Origin: Raphanus sativus
Lineage: Eukaryota > Streptophyta > Magnoliopsida > Brassicales > Brassicaceae
Assembly (NCBI RefSeq): GCF_000801105.2
Contig: NC_079513.1
Span: forward strand, 22,226,273-22,290,272
Direction of reading: 5' to 3'
Length of the DNA stretch: 64,000 nucleotides
The position numbers and the translations under genes are program-made. Below, piece after piece: positions 1 through 10,767 of the stretch. The stretch's first letter is position 1; the number at the start of each line of letters is the position of its first letter. The notes below the pieces were generated by a model. The model had not been told where the DNA came from. It made no database searches and saw only the letters and a list, made by a program, of their open reading frames with translations.

Positions 1-598
1 TGGACAGATAAAGTCAATGTCTGAGAAAACAGACGCTGCCCGTAAGTCGACATCATCCGAGTCTGGAGCTCAGAGCATCACACTGTCTCGGGAGGAGTTC
101 AACTCGCTGAGCAAGAGAGCTGAGGTGTTCGATAAGTTGGCGGATATGAAAGTGGCGGCTGCACAGGCTCAGGTGGAAGCAGTTAGAGCTAGCGAAACCG
201 AGACACTGAAGAAGTTAGAGACTACACAAGAGGAGATTGAGAAGCTGAAGACCGCAACAGAAGAAGCACTGAAGAAGGCAGCTATGGCTGATGCTGCTAA
301 GAAAGCAGTCGAAGGAGAACTCAGAAGGTGGCGTGAAAGAGATCAGAAGAAAGCAGAGGAAGTGGCCTCGAGGATCCTCGCAGAGGCTGAGGCCAAGATA
401 TCCGCTGAGTCATCACCGCAACATCATTACAAAGCTACTAATAAACAGAAGCCTATCCACAACAAACTGGAGAAGACAAAAACCTCTGTGGTATCAAAGA
501 AAGTGCTTTTACCTAATCTAAGTGGGATCTTTAGTAGAAAGAAGAATCAAGTGGAGTGGGGTTCTCCTTCTTATCTCCCTGGTGAGAAACCCATTTGA
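1..598 (+). CDS. WEB family (DUF827) coiled-coil protein, 3' part only
   Basis: The reading frame is already open at base 2 and ends in TGA at 596-598, so the window holds only about the last 198 codons of a larger gene. The visible part is rich in Ala, Glu, Lys and Arg with heptad-like spacing (long coiled coil, roughly the first 130 residues), followed by a basic tail containing LPNLSGIFSRKK and ending WGSPSYLPGEKPI. This tail is what I recall for the Arabidopsis WEB protein At5g55860. WEB1-type proteins act in the cytosol in light-dependent chloroplast movement; the role of this subfamily member is less clear. An ATG at 17 is internal. The gene converges on the D6PK homolog. The family call is confident; the precise ortholog is inferred from gene order. 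Confidence 0.8.
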   Translation, partial: GQIKSMSEKTDAARKSTSSESGAQSITLSREEFNSLSKRAEVFDKLADMKVAAAQAQVEAVRASETETLKKLETTQEEIEKLKTATEEALKKAAMADAAKKAVEGELRRWRERDQKKAEEVASRILAEAEAKISAESSPQHHYKATNKQKPIHNKLEKTKTSVVSKKVLLPNLSGIFSRKKNQVEWGSPSYLPGEKPI

Positions 599-1023
599 GA
601 TGTATGCTGTCTTTTCAAGATTTGAGAACTTTTATTGTTGTGAACAAAGAAAGCTTTGTGATTTTAGATCAGAAGCAGTTGCAGCTATGGTCTATAATGT
701 GAAAAAAAAACTGGTTTGTTGGTGTAAATTGGATCAAATCTACTTCGGTTGTTTTGTTTCGTCTCCTTGTGTTGTTGTAGCTGAGGAAGTTATGTATAAT
801 GTTGAGAAACTGATCATATGGTTGGTGTCTAATAACATTTTAACTTCAGAAGATGTGGTACAGAGACTGTCTCAGATTGTTGAAGAATGATACAAATCTC
901 ATAACTTGTTCAACACGTGAAAAGAAAAAAAGAAAAACACTAAACAGATTCTGAAGAATTTGCAAAGAAACAATAAGAGGCATCATCATCAAATCGTGTC
1001 CACAGTTTCTTGCAAGAACACAT
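599..1023. other. Convergent intergenic spacer, WEB and D6PK 3' ends
   Basis: This AT-rich stretch between two convergent stop codons presumably holds both 3' UTRs and poly(A) signals. Short open frames here show no protein-like composition. I see no repeat or RNA gene. Confidence 0.5.
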
Positions 1024-2605
1024 TCAGAAGAAATCAAACTCGAGATAATTGCTCTGATCAGTTCTGACGCTTGTAGATGCAGCAGCTGGTACTACAGAAG
1101 GACTACAATTCACCGGTTCGAGATCAACCGGTTTAGGAATCTCAGGCGGACTAGCACACCTAACCAAAGCCCAGTTCACTCCTTCAAAGAAAGGATGCTG
1201 CTTAATCTCTGTTGCTCCACGCTTGTAAGCTAACCTATGCTGTGGCTCCTTCACAAGCAAGTTCCTTATCAAATCTCTAGCTGCAAAGCTGACAACCGGA
1301 GACTCAGGGAACCTCAAAGGCTGACCAACCACATTGAAGAGCGTCGCTCTGTTTCCAGACCCTTTGAACGGCGTTTTACCAAACAACAGCTCGTAAAGAA
1401 AGATCCCAAAAGTCCACCAATCAACCGCGCTTCCGTGTCCTTCACCTTTGATGATCTCCGGAGCCAAGTACTCGTGTGTCCCCACAAACGACATGGAACG
1501 GGCGCTTGTCTCAGCAACGAGCTCTGGTAAGGGAGTCACTTGGTGGTTACCGTTGTCTGTTTTCGGTTTCTTGTCTTTCTTGGATTTAGAGAAGAACCGA
1601 GGACCGAAGCAGGACGTGGGAGCCATCGAGATGCAAGAAGGCTGCTGTATGCAAGATGGCTGCTGCGAGCAAGAAACCGAACTCTTTGACAAGCCTTCGG
1701 ATCCGAGATTGGTTGATGATCTGACTATAGAGAGGCTAACGGTACATCTCAAGGAGAGATCGAAATCCGAAAGCATCACGTGTCCATCATCTCTCACAAG
1801 AACGTTCTCTGGCTTCAGATCACGGTAAATGATCCCAAGCATGTGTAGATACTCCATTGCAAGAAGCACCTCCGCTACATAGAACCTGACAAAAACAGTA
1901 AACAAGAAGTCAATACAATACACAGAAACAGTTTTCTTGGGATACAAGATACTCTGATTCTTACTTAGCTGCTTGCTCGGTGAAACGTTTCCCTGGCTGT
2001 CTCTGTCTGAGCGTATGCAAGTCACCACCAGGACAAAACTCCATAACCAAACAAGAGAACTTCTCAGTCTCGAAATGACTATACAACGTGGGAAGAAACG
2101 GGTGGTCAAGACACTGCAGTATCTCCCTCTCGGTCTGAGCTCTGAGAAGCTTCTTCCTGCTAGCCAAAGCGGTTTTGTCCATAACCTTCATGGCGAAGTA
2201 ACACCTCGTCCCGTTCAACTCCGCGAGATGAACCGTTCCTATGTCCCCACATCCTAACCTCTTCAATAGCCTGAAATGGTTCAAACCCAAACCGCCGTGT
2301 TTGGTTCTAACGGCTTGGATGGCTTCCCATCTAACGTCGTTGGCCTTGTGTGGTTTGTTGATGCTGCTGCTGAAGCTGCTGCAAGTGCTCTCGTCGCTTA
2401 TGTCGCTGCTCGTGCTCGGTCTACATGTGCTGCTCTTCCCGCTCTCGCCTTGCTCGCTGGTCTTGTTGTTATTATTATTAGCGGTTTTGCTGTCGGTACT
2501 TGGATCGGCTAAGGACAGAGTGGAAGATACTTGATCTGCTAAAGTGTTGGCTGAGATAGTGTTAGTGGAACTGGTGAGTGATCCTTCTGGAGTCTTGGAG
2601 GCCAT
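1024..2605 (-). CDS. D6PK: D6 PROTEIN KINASE-type AGCVIII kinase, 500 aa
   Basis: Two exons on the minus strand, 2605-1965 and 1885-1024, with a GT-AG intron at 1964-1886; the joined frame gives 500 residues. The N-terminus is Ser/Thr/Asn-rich. The kinase domain starts near residue 112 with glycine loop GCGDIGTV (about 118-125) and catalytic Lys140. The catalytic loop is YRDLKPEN (about 234-241). DFD near 254-256 replaces DFG, a hallmark of plant AGCVIII kinases. An insertion with a basic Lys-rich patch lies between DFD and [11 protein letters not shown]. The protein ends FDFF, a hydrophobic PDK1-docking type motif. D6PK kinases sit at the basal plasma membrane and phosphorylate PIN auxin exporters. 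Length and gene order fit At5g55910, but close paralogs (D6PKL) exist, so the exact symbol is an inference. Confidence 0.93.
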
Positions 2606-3300
2606 TGGTGGGAACTAAGCAGAGCAAAGCTTTGATCTTTGATTCAGTTTTTTAGAAACCAATTGTTTCCTCCTTGGCTCTAGCCTCTAGTGATCAATAT
2701 TGCCATCAAAGAGTGGACCTGATCCAGTCATCAAACAAAACCATGAGATTAATGAGAAGATTGAGAATCAATAAGATCAATAATCACGGATCTTACTAAC
2801 TAAGCACCAAATAAGCTCTAAAAACAGAGTCTCTCAACAACGTATTGAGCTGATAGGATCTTGAATTCAGAATCAAAATCAAAACTTTTCAATTGAAAAA
2901 GTTGGAGTTTTTCTTCTCTCTCATAGATCTCGTTAAAGTAAGAAGAGCAAAGTAAAGGCCTTTTGGATCTAACGAGAATCAGAGAGTAGAGCCCAGAAAA
3001 AATAAAAGAAGAAAGGAACAGAGCTTTACAGAGAGAGAGAGAGAGAAGTTAATTAATAGTTACCTTAGAGTTGAGCGATTGAAGAGATCACGAGATACAC
3101 CGTTTCTACGGAAGGATTAAGCAAAGGGAAGAGGGAGAGAAACAGTCACTGTTCATGTGACGCTGTAGAGTGAGATAGATAGAGAGAGAGAGAAATGGAC
3201 ACGTCCCCTTGCTTCCATTGAAATGGAGATAGAAGAGAGATGGGTGGGGTCTCTACACCATGAAAAGAGGGACGAGAGAGAGAGACTGATGGGTTGGGTT
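2606..3300 (-). promoter_or_regulatory. D6PK 5' leader, probable leader intron and promoter
   Basis: Upstream of the D6PK start on the minus strand, a good donor (AAG|GTAAC at 3063) and a pyrimidine-rich acceptor (ending at 2615) suggest a leader intron of about 449 bp lying in the 5' UTR. The region around 3025-3300 is rich in GA/CT runs, common near plant transcription starts. The intron is predicted from splice-site sequence only. Confidence 0.45.
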
Positions 3301-4281
3301 ACATAAAATATTGAATATTTTATTTTTATTTTGTTTTTGAGGGATTTCAATTATTTCGATGTGTTTTTTGTTTTCTCCAAATTAATATGGGCATTTCTAC
3401 ATTCGTTCGGAATACAGATTGATTTTTCAGGATATTGAATTTTTTGAATTTTAAAATTTAGCTCTAGTTTGAATATTACAAAATTTTGGGTTGGATTTAA
3501 ATCTGCATCCTTTCAGATCCATGTCGATTTAGTTTTAATGTATAGAAACCTAAACTAACTGAATAATCAACGTATTTAAAACGAGTTTGGATAAATATCC
3601 AAACTAATCTTATTATACAATTCGTTTTCAGATATTTTGTATTCAAATTACCTAAATATATCCAAAATAACTAAAAATATACATTAGACGTTAGACATTG
3701 AGTATTTTCTATTCAAAAACTATTCTATTTTATTCATAAATACTCAAAATATAAAAATAATTAAGATATTTAATTTATGATTTAACTTAAGTTATTAAAA
3801 TAGTTATAAGTATAATTATAATTAATATTTTTAAGATATATATTTATATTTTGGATATCTTAAAATATTTATTTGGTTTTCCATTGAGGTCTGATTCAAG
3901 ACTAATTCTTCGAATATAGTAATTTAGGGCACATTTGATTATTTACCCTAAGTCCAATCGAATTTGAAATCTATTTTTGAATCGGTCTCTAGAAAAGGTT
4001 CAAATGGAAGTTGACAAAACACAAGATTGTTGAGCATTAAAAACACAAGTAGGTATAGTTTGTCCGTTTAGTTATCTCAATAATTCACTTTAACATCATG
4101 CTCTTAAATCCAATAACGACATCATGGTCTTAAATCCAATAACGACCATTGCTACACGATCCGCTTGGGACGTGGAACAAGCATGACAATTCCATTTTTA
4201 GAATAAAAAAAGCATCCAATTACAACAAATTATAATTAACTAATTTTCAGTATCCAATTGTTAAAAAGGTTTATAAATTAA
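3301..4281. other. AT-rich intergenic DNA, no gene seen
   Basis: Very AT-rich sequence with many stops in all frames. It contains a 26-bp tandem duplication (annotated separately) and short degenerate motifs of the kind common in Brassicaceae repeats. No protein-like frame is visible. Confidence 0.5.
4093..4144. repeat. 26-bp tandem duplication
   Basis: Two adjacent 26-bp copies (4093-4118 and 4119-4144) beginning acatcatg differ at one base. No poly(A) is present, so replication slippage or unequal exchange is the likely origin. Confidence 0.85.
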
Positions 4282-5898
4282 GATAAGTTTTATTTGGAAA
4301 GAGATTTCTTCTATGATGATTTAGTTAATCTGGATGTTTTAAATGATAATATTGTTGCGATTCTAGATCAATTCCCGTTTGAAGCTGGCTCTCTACCGGT
4401 AAGATATCTTGGTCTCCCTTTGCTAACAAAGAAAATGACAGTAAGAGATTATAACCCTCTCATCTCTAGAATCAGAACTCGGATCTCATCGTGGACTGCA
4501 AGACATCTCACTTTTGCTGGTCGTCTCCAGCTAATTGGTTCGGTTATCTATAGCATAACCAATTTCTGGATGTCGGCTTTTAGCCTTCCGAAGATGTGTG
4601 TTCAGGAAATTAACAGCATATGCTCGGCATTCCTCTGGTCGGGACCATCTCTGTCGACTCATAAAGCAAAAATAGCTTGGATAGATGTTTGTAAACCAAG
4701 AGAAGAGGGTGGACTTGGTTTGAAAAACCTATCTGAGGTTAACAGAGTTACTTACTTGAAGCTTATTTGGCGCTTACTGTCTGCGAGAAATTCTCTATGG
4801 GTGAAGTGGATTTGGAAATACCTCATAAGGAAAGGATCGTTTTGGAGTATAAGTGAGAAGAGTAGCTCTGGGTCATGGATATGGAAGAAACTTCTTCGTC
4901 TAAGATCTGTAGCTTCGCAGTTAACTAGAGTGGAGGTAAATAACGGCTCTGATACATCTTTTTGGTTTGAAAGATGGTCTCCACTGGGAAGTTTGATTGA
5001 GATAACAGGTGTGAGAGGTTGTCTAATCATGGGTATTCCTATAAACTCGACAGTGGAAAGAGTTATTCAGACTTACAGAGCAAGAAGACACAGATTTCAA
5101 ATCTTTCAACAAATTGAGAAGGAGATTCTTTGTCTGAGAAGTCAAGGGCTTAACCATCAGGAAGATACTTGGTTGTGGAAGCGAGAAAATGGAAATTTCA
5201 AACCAGTTTTCTCTACTTCGCAGACGTGGAACATCACAAGAGTTCAGTCTCCAAAAGTGATATGGGCTAAAGGTATTTGGTTTCGAGAAGCTACTCCAAA
5301 ATTCTCTTTTATTGCCTGGCTTGCGATTCATAACAGGCTAGCCACGGGTGATAGGATAGTCAAATGGAATCCTCAAGCTGTAACTACTTGCTGGCTTTGT
5401 AGAACGGCTATGGAAACCAGAGACCATTTGTTCTTTGATTGTGATCACTCAAGAGAAGTTTGGAAAGGCATCATGGGGAAACTTGCGGGTCACAGGAGCC
5501 TTTATCAAGTCGCAGGTGATTCAGGTCCTGGTTACCGGTCTAAGCGAGAAAATTCCGACTTTCTTGTTTAGATATGGCTTTCAAGTGGTGATATATGCAA
5601 TCTGGCATGAGAGGAATAGGAGGAGAGTTGGAGAAGATTCTCAATCAGCAAGTTGTATGAAGAGTAGGCTTGATAAAATGGTGCGGAATAGGATTACTAC
5701 TTTGAGAAAGAGACCGGGAGGGAAGTACGATAAAGCTATGGAAGTATGGTTTAGTAGAAATTAAGCTTGTTTTCTTTTGTTTAAAGCTTTCGGTTTTGAG
5801 TTAAGTTTTCTATCTTGTGCTTAGAAAATGAAGCAGTTGACTCTGTAAACAAGTTTTTTTTTATTTGAATAAAATTTAAAATTCTTTAAAAAAAAAAA
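4282..5898 (+). mobile_element. 5'-truncated, frameshifted LINE (non-LTR retrotransposon)
   Basis: The frame beginning after a TAA at 4279-4281 contains the LINE reverse-transcriptase C-terminal motif LPVRYLGLPL, then an EEGGLGLKNL segment and a zf-RVT domain with CWLC and HLFFDCDH (about 5390-5450). The frame shifts by one between about 5500 and 5570 and continues to a stop at 5762-5764. A 3' UTR ends in an A-run at 5888-5898. Endonuclease and most of the RT are missing, as in a 5'-truncated copy. A 13-bp direct repeat (4341-4353 and 5903-5915) might be the target-site duplication, which would put the true 5' end at 4354; this is tentative because the repeat is AT-rich and slightly removed from the poly(A). 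Confidence 0.85.
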
Positions 5899-6227
5899 TA
5901 ATAAATGATAATATTTGATTTTAGTACATTTCAGTACTTAGCTTGAGTTTCACTTTAGCATTTTGAAGCAAATTTTCGTTATTAAAAACCCAATATATAA
6001 AGTGTTCAAATGATCAACACCTTAATGTAGCTGCTAACTCTTTAGTTTTCTTTAATTTTGTTTTCTCTAAAGTCAATCAAAATAATTCCCGATGATGAGC
6101 TTGCTTTTATAAAGTTATTACATGTAACTTCTTTTTTCATTTTTTCATTTTCTGATTTACTTATGTGGTAGGTAGTGTAAACTTATGGCCAATTAATCAC
6201 TGTTTAATTATAGGTTATAATGCTATA

Positions 6228-6257
6228 CTAGATCTTGACCCGTGCGTCCGCACGGGT
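6228..6257 (-). mobile_element. Helitron 3' terminus (hairpin plus CTAG)
   Basis: On the minus strand a perfect 9-bp inverted repeat with a 2-base loop (6257-6238, stem acccgtgcg) is followed by 6 bases, then CTAG at 6231-6228, then T. This matches the classic Helitron 3' end: a short GC-rich hairpin just before CTRR, inserted ahead of a T. The element body would extend to higher coordinates; I could not place its 5' TC end, and no Rep/helicase coding is present, so it is non-autonomous or truncated. Confidence 0.6.
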
Positions 6258-6910
6258 ACTAATTTTCGATTTTAATTTTTTTATTTATACTAAATGATGT
6301 ATTTATAATATTTGATCGTTTTATATTGACTAAGCTAGAGGTTTATATTTGGATGCTCACTCAAATTTGATTAAAATCTATTCGGATTTGAGTTTTTTGA
6401 GTTTAAAGATTCCAGCTGTATTCGGTTGTTTATAAATTTTGGTCCCGGTTTGATTCGGATCTTTACAGGTTTGGATAATCCGTTTAAATTATTTTTAAAT
6501 TTTCAAAATTTATATATACTCTATATTTACCTAAATCTAAAAATAAAAATAATATAACATATAAATTTGAATAATATAAATCCATTTGGATATTTATCCA
6601 GTTTAGGTTCAAATTTGGTGATACTTTCTCGTTTAGATTTGTTAAATGAAGAGTTGATATTATAATTTCCATAAATTGTTTGTCCAATAAAAAAGTATTT
6701 TTTGAAACTGATAAAAATATATATTTTCGACATTGATTTAATGGAAAAGTAAATGAAGTATATTTAAATCAAATTTAATTTAGGAAAACAAATTAATATT
6801 TACCGAATATATAACATGTACTTTTTGCTTAATATATTGGAAAGTGATTTAGTGAACAATGAGAATATGGAAGGCTACTCTTAGAATATTTGGTTAAAAA
6901 AGATTCTTAC

Positions 6911-6980
6911 AATCATGTTTAAAAAATATCAGTTTAGATATTTTTATAATCAAGTTTAAAAAATATCAGTTTAGATATTT
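6911..6980. repeat. 33-bp direct repeat, 37-bp period
   Basis: Copies at 6911-6943 and 6948-6980 differ at one base. AT-rich; likely local duplication. Confidence 0.8.
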
Positions 6981-7110
6981 GGTAAGATTCCATAATCTTA
7001 ATTTAGAAATATAATTAAATGATTAAAAAATCTAGTGGCATAGACTTGTAATTATTTAGAAAAACTAAGGGTTAATTCTAATTTGTACTTCACTTTTAAT
7101 AGATTAGATA

Positions 7111-7152
7111 ACCACCTGCTTTTTTGACCAAAAAAAAAAAACCACATGCTTT
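7111..7152 (+). repeat. Poly(A) micro-insertion with 12-bp direct repeats
   Basis: A 12-bp sequence (7111-7122) recurs at 7141-7152 with one mismatch. Between the copies lies an 18-base segment reading tttgacc followed by eleven A. This is the layout of an extremely 5'-truncated retroposed tail flanked by a target-site duplication. Confidence 0.6.
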
Positions 7153-8049
7153 AAACTTTAGTACAACCCAAATGTCAGAAGACAGTCCACATGATTTCGT
7201 CTGGCAAATAAAAATAAAATTAATAGTCCACCTGATTTAAATATATCTTCTTTTGTTATAAGATAATCTTTCTCGCTAGAAAAATGTACTTTTGAACAGC
7301 AGACATATAAATGTTCTTTCGAATATAATAAAATCACGAAAAAGTAAACAAAATGTATTTGAATTATTCATACCATCATTATACAAAAATTGATTGATTG
7401 AATCATATAATCGACCGGTTAGATATCTTTAATGGTTTCAGAATATTTGAACTATTTTTATATAAGAAAATAAATTCTAAATAATGTAAATTGTTTTTAA
7501 AAAGCACAAAAGGATAAATAATATTGGGAGGTCCCAAAACAAGATCTGACACAGATAGATGAAGAATGGGTTGTCATGTTCTCCAACACAAGTCCCACTT
7601 CTGAGAGAGAGAGATCTATAGTCTCTAACTAACTACTTACAACCAATCAACAGCTCACTGACAATTCCCTAACTTTTAATCATCTTTTCCAACAAAAGAA
7701 ACTGAAAAAAACTGAGAACCTTTCAACTTTTAACATGCACAACGTTGTCTACGATTGAACAATTTGACTTTAGTTTGGTCTTACAGGTGGCTCAAGAACC
7801 AAACTCAACTTCACATTCTATTCCATAGCATTTGATGTTACACAGATAGTTCGTGAATAAATAAATAAAAAACAACAAGCCAGTGTATGGCACATTTAAC
7901 TTCCCCATGAGCATTGATGAGGGTGTCTGATGCAAAAACCACTCGATCATTTGCTTCTCCTTATGATGGAAAGTAAGGAGCTTTCAACATCTTTTGGAGT
8001 ACATGATACTCACTCTCTTAAAGCTTCTTTTGTGTTTGTTTGTTGTGTC

Positions 8050-8862
8050 TCAAGGTTTATATGGGGAAAGTGGAAGAAAGCAACGACATCAACAAAGAAC
8101 AAGTTCGAAGATGTGCAGCCAGGGAAGTCATTAGTCAGTGTGGCTTTCAAGACCTACGGATACATCAGTATGTCTCAAGCCTTGAACTTTGTGGGAGACT
8201 TCAAGCTTGGTCACTACATGCAGATTCCTCCAAGATCTATATTCATCGTCCAGCTTGTTGCAACTGTGGTTTCATCGACAGTCTGCTTCGGAACAACCTG
8301 GTGGCTCATTACATCCGTCGAGAACATATGTAACACGGATTTGCTCCCAGTGGGTAGTCCATGGACTTGTCCCTGAGATGAAGTGTTTTACAATGCATCG
8401 ATCATATGGGGAGTGATCGGTCCGAGGAGAATGTTTACCAAAGAAGGTATTTGTCCCGGGATGAACTGGTTCTTCCTCGTCGGCATCTTGGCTCCAGTTC
8501 CCTTCTGGTACCTGTCTAAGAAGTTCCCAGAGAAGAAATGGCTAAAACACATCCATGTTCCATTGATATTCTCTGCAGTATGCCCAATGCCACAAGCCAA
8601 GGCTGTACACTATTGGTCCTGGACCATCTTTGGGGTTGTGTCTACTACGTCTTCTTAAGAGTTGATGGGCGAGGCACAACTACATCCTCTCTGAAGCGCT
8701 TGATGCAGGTACTGCGATTATGGAAGTGTTGATATTCTTTGTGTTTCAGAACAATGACATGAGTTTTACCTGATTGGTGGGGGCTCGAGAATAGACCATT
8801 GCCCTCTAGTGCATTGCCCCACCGCCAAAGGTGTAGTCATTACAGGCTGTCCTGTGTTTTAA
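8050..8862 (+). pseudogene. OPT1: Oligopeptide transporter (OPT1-like) pseudogene
   Basis: The frame reads an OPT-family C-terminal third: FKTYGYISMSQAL, then KLGHYMQIPPRS, FYNASIIWGVIGP, PVPFWYLSKKFPEKKW and MPQAKAVHYWSW, ending with an HCPTAKG-type tail and TAA at 8860-8862. Four kinds of damage are visible. The N-terminal two thirds are gone. About 75 codons are missing inside the segment, where a KFEDV end abuts QPGKS near 8115. An in-frame TGA at 8374-8376 replaces a Gly codon. A one-base deletion near 8640 shifts the remaining exon. OPT proteins import small peptides or metal chelates across the plasma membrane; this copy cannot. Its place between D6PK and the EMC8 gene matches Arabidopsis OPT1 (At5g55930). 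Confidence 0.9.
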
Positions 8863-9202
8863 GGTTGATGCAGATAAGAGTGTTGCCCGAAAGGGTCATG
8901 TCCTTTAGGATTTAACTACTTACTTTTCAAAATTTGAGAAGAAGAACCAAATAAATCAAAGCTTTCATTTCAGCTATATAATCAAAGTGCAAACAAAGAT
9001 ATATAAACTAAGTGAATCACTAGAACAAGCCCCAAAAGATATCATTCAAATGATAAAACTAGGGTTTGAGATATGACCGTTGCGCAAGCTAAGATAATAC
9101 TTGAACAAGATTCAAGGGAAATTGTAAACAAGGGTCATGTTTTTGTTTTCGACTGAAGATGATAAAAGCAAAACTCTGATAAGCTATAACACAAACCCGT
9201 CT
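8863..9202. other. Spacer; 3' UTR of the EMC8-like gene
   Basis: AT-rich sequence between the OPT pseudogene and the minus-strand EMC8-like stop codon. Most likely 3' UTR and terminator. Nothing else is recognised. Confidence 0.5.
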
Positions 9203-10446
9203 TCAGTTGAAAAGTCCAGAGTTTAGCCAGTCCCTGCAATAACAATGAATAATAACAAGTGAGATGCTACCCATCGTCTACTTAAAGGTTGTAGCTTTTG
9301 CGGTTCATGTAGCTTACTTGGTGACATCATCAAGATGATCATCAAAATCTGTGACGACCTTCCATTTCTCAGATGAAATGTAATCTGACAAAACTACATT
9401 GGCCGATGGCTCTTTCAAGAGTAGCTTGCTTCCTCCATCAGTTCCAACAACTCTCCAGTTCTTGGAAGCATCTTTCACACAAAGCTAGCATATACAATAA
9501 ACATAGAGTGTTACTAAACGGGAAAAAAAAAAAAAAAACTTGACCTATTAACAGCAGCTAAAAGAAAATTGCATCAAGCAGAAAGAAAAGGGCGAGAAAA
9601 GTGTTGATTGAAAGTAGTTGGTAGCACAGTTCAAAGTAGGTTGTCTAGAAACGTAGTCAATTAGCAGTATATTTATTTCCTATATAGCAATAACAACATA
9701 GAATACCTTCAAATGCCAAGAAGTTATACAGGTGTAGAATGACTTTCATATATATATGTATACTCCCTACTTAAATTGACAACATTTTGAAGTCTAATAT
9801 CCATATGCTATACTAAGCTTTTCCAAAACTATTTGTTAAAGATGAGAAAAACAAACCTGCATCACAGGGCTTCGATCTTTACCCTTTGATAAGGCTTCAA
9901 GCTTTTTGTTGTCCAACTACAAAACAGAGATTAGACCTAGCGATTCAATAAAACTGCTTTGACCTGAAAAGCAGAGGAAAAGAGATTCAAACCAAGAGAA
10001 TTGGCGCCTGGGGGAAATAGCGAGAGATGTGATCACCGACGTTCTTAGCCGCACCAGAGAGCTCCACATCGTCGAACCTCTCGTTGGCATGGAAGTAGCC
10101 AACAATACTCAAACCTTGAGCCACGTAATGCTCCTCTATCTAAACACATCAGATCCTAAGTTCTCTCTCCAATATTCAATTTCAAAACACTAGGTAATAA
10201 GAAGAAGAAGAAGAGAGGCGAGAGGCTGACCATGATGAGGGAGATCTCGAGAGGAGGGAGGAGAGCGAGGTTGGAGTGAAAGAGCGGCACGGAATCTGAG
10301 ATCTCCACGACTCCTTCGTCCTTTGAGCTGATTCGACCGACGAGGACTCCGTTGACCGCCGCCGTTTTGTGGCGCAGAGAGTGGAGGACGAGTTTGATGT
10401 ACGCGTTCTGTGAGATCTCGTACTTCAATTCTCCGTTGCCTCCCAT
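9203..10446 (-). CDS. EMB2731: ER membrane protein complex subunit 8/9 homolog, 206 aa
   Basis: Five minus-strand exons with GT-AG junctions: 10446-10231, 10139-9993, 9916-9857, 9484-9318 and 9233-9203. They join into 206 codons plus TGA. The protein begins MGGNGELKYEISQNAYIKL and is a UPF0172/EMC8-EMC9 protein with an MPN-like fold (HSLRHKTAAVNGVLVG, then VPLFHSNLALLPPLEISL, then GYFHANERFDD). EMC8/9 is a cytosolic-face subunit of the ER membrane complex that inserts transmembrane segments. Length and position match Arabidopsis At5g55940 (EMB2731, embryo lethal when lost). All exons are phase-consistent, with no sign of decay. Confidence 0.95.
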
Positions 10447-10767
10447 CCCTTAACTCGATCCGGAGACTCACTGACTCAGTCCTAAGCCGCAATGTAATCG
10501 AGAGAGACGTTCTGAGATCAAACTTTTTTTTATCTTTTTTGTTAAACGACAGTGGAGCTGGATCCGGGTCGGCCCGACTTTGTACTGGATTCTCTTCAAT
10601 TTTCAATACAGTTTTATGTTTTACAAAAAATGTACCCAGAAGTTATTGATGTTTCAAATTGCACCCTGTATTTCACTGTTTCATCAAATTTTCAAGTTGA
10701 TTGGTTAAATGTATGTGGATATAATCTTAATATGTTTCTAAGTTTATTGATCTAAAATTTTAGTAGA
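10447..10767. other. Promoter of the EMC8-like gene and AT-rich spacer
   Basis: Upstream of a minus-strand start; AT-rich, with open frames that lack protein-like composition. No clear TATA or element is assigned. Confidence 0.4.

Larger units (their letters stand above)
5899..7929. other. AT-rich intergenic DNA with TE remnants
   Basis: No gene is visible. The stretch holds a Helitron-type 3' terminus (6228-6257), a 33-bp near-perfect repeated unit (6911-6943 and 6948-6980), and a poly(A) micro-insertion (7111-7152). The sequence at 6340-6640 looks like degenerate repetitive DNA, probably the body of the Helitron. 7600-7929 may once have been the 5' region of the OPT gene, but I could not recognise any exon there. 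Confidence 0.5.

Noticed and set aside
1237..1828. Plus-strand open frames opposite the D6PK kinase exon
   Set aside because: Shadows of the minus-strand kinase; composition is not protein-like and no splice structure fits.
2241..2534. Leu-rich open frames opposite D6PK exon 1
   Set aside because: Antisense of Ser/Asn-rich low-complexity coding sequence; it only mimics a membrane protein.
4341..5915. 13-bp aaatgataatatt direct repeat as certain LINE target-site duplication
   Set aside because: AT-rich, and the downstream copy starts four bases after the poly(A). Kept only as tentative in the LINE entry.
6911..6980. Short regularly spaced repeats considered as a CRISPR-like array
   Set aside because: Only two units, AT-rich, in a plant nuclear context; a simple local duplication.
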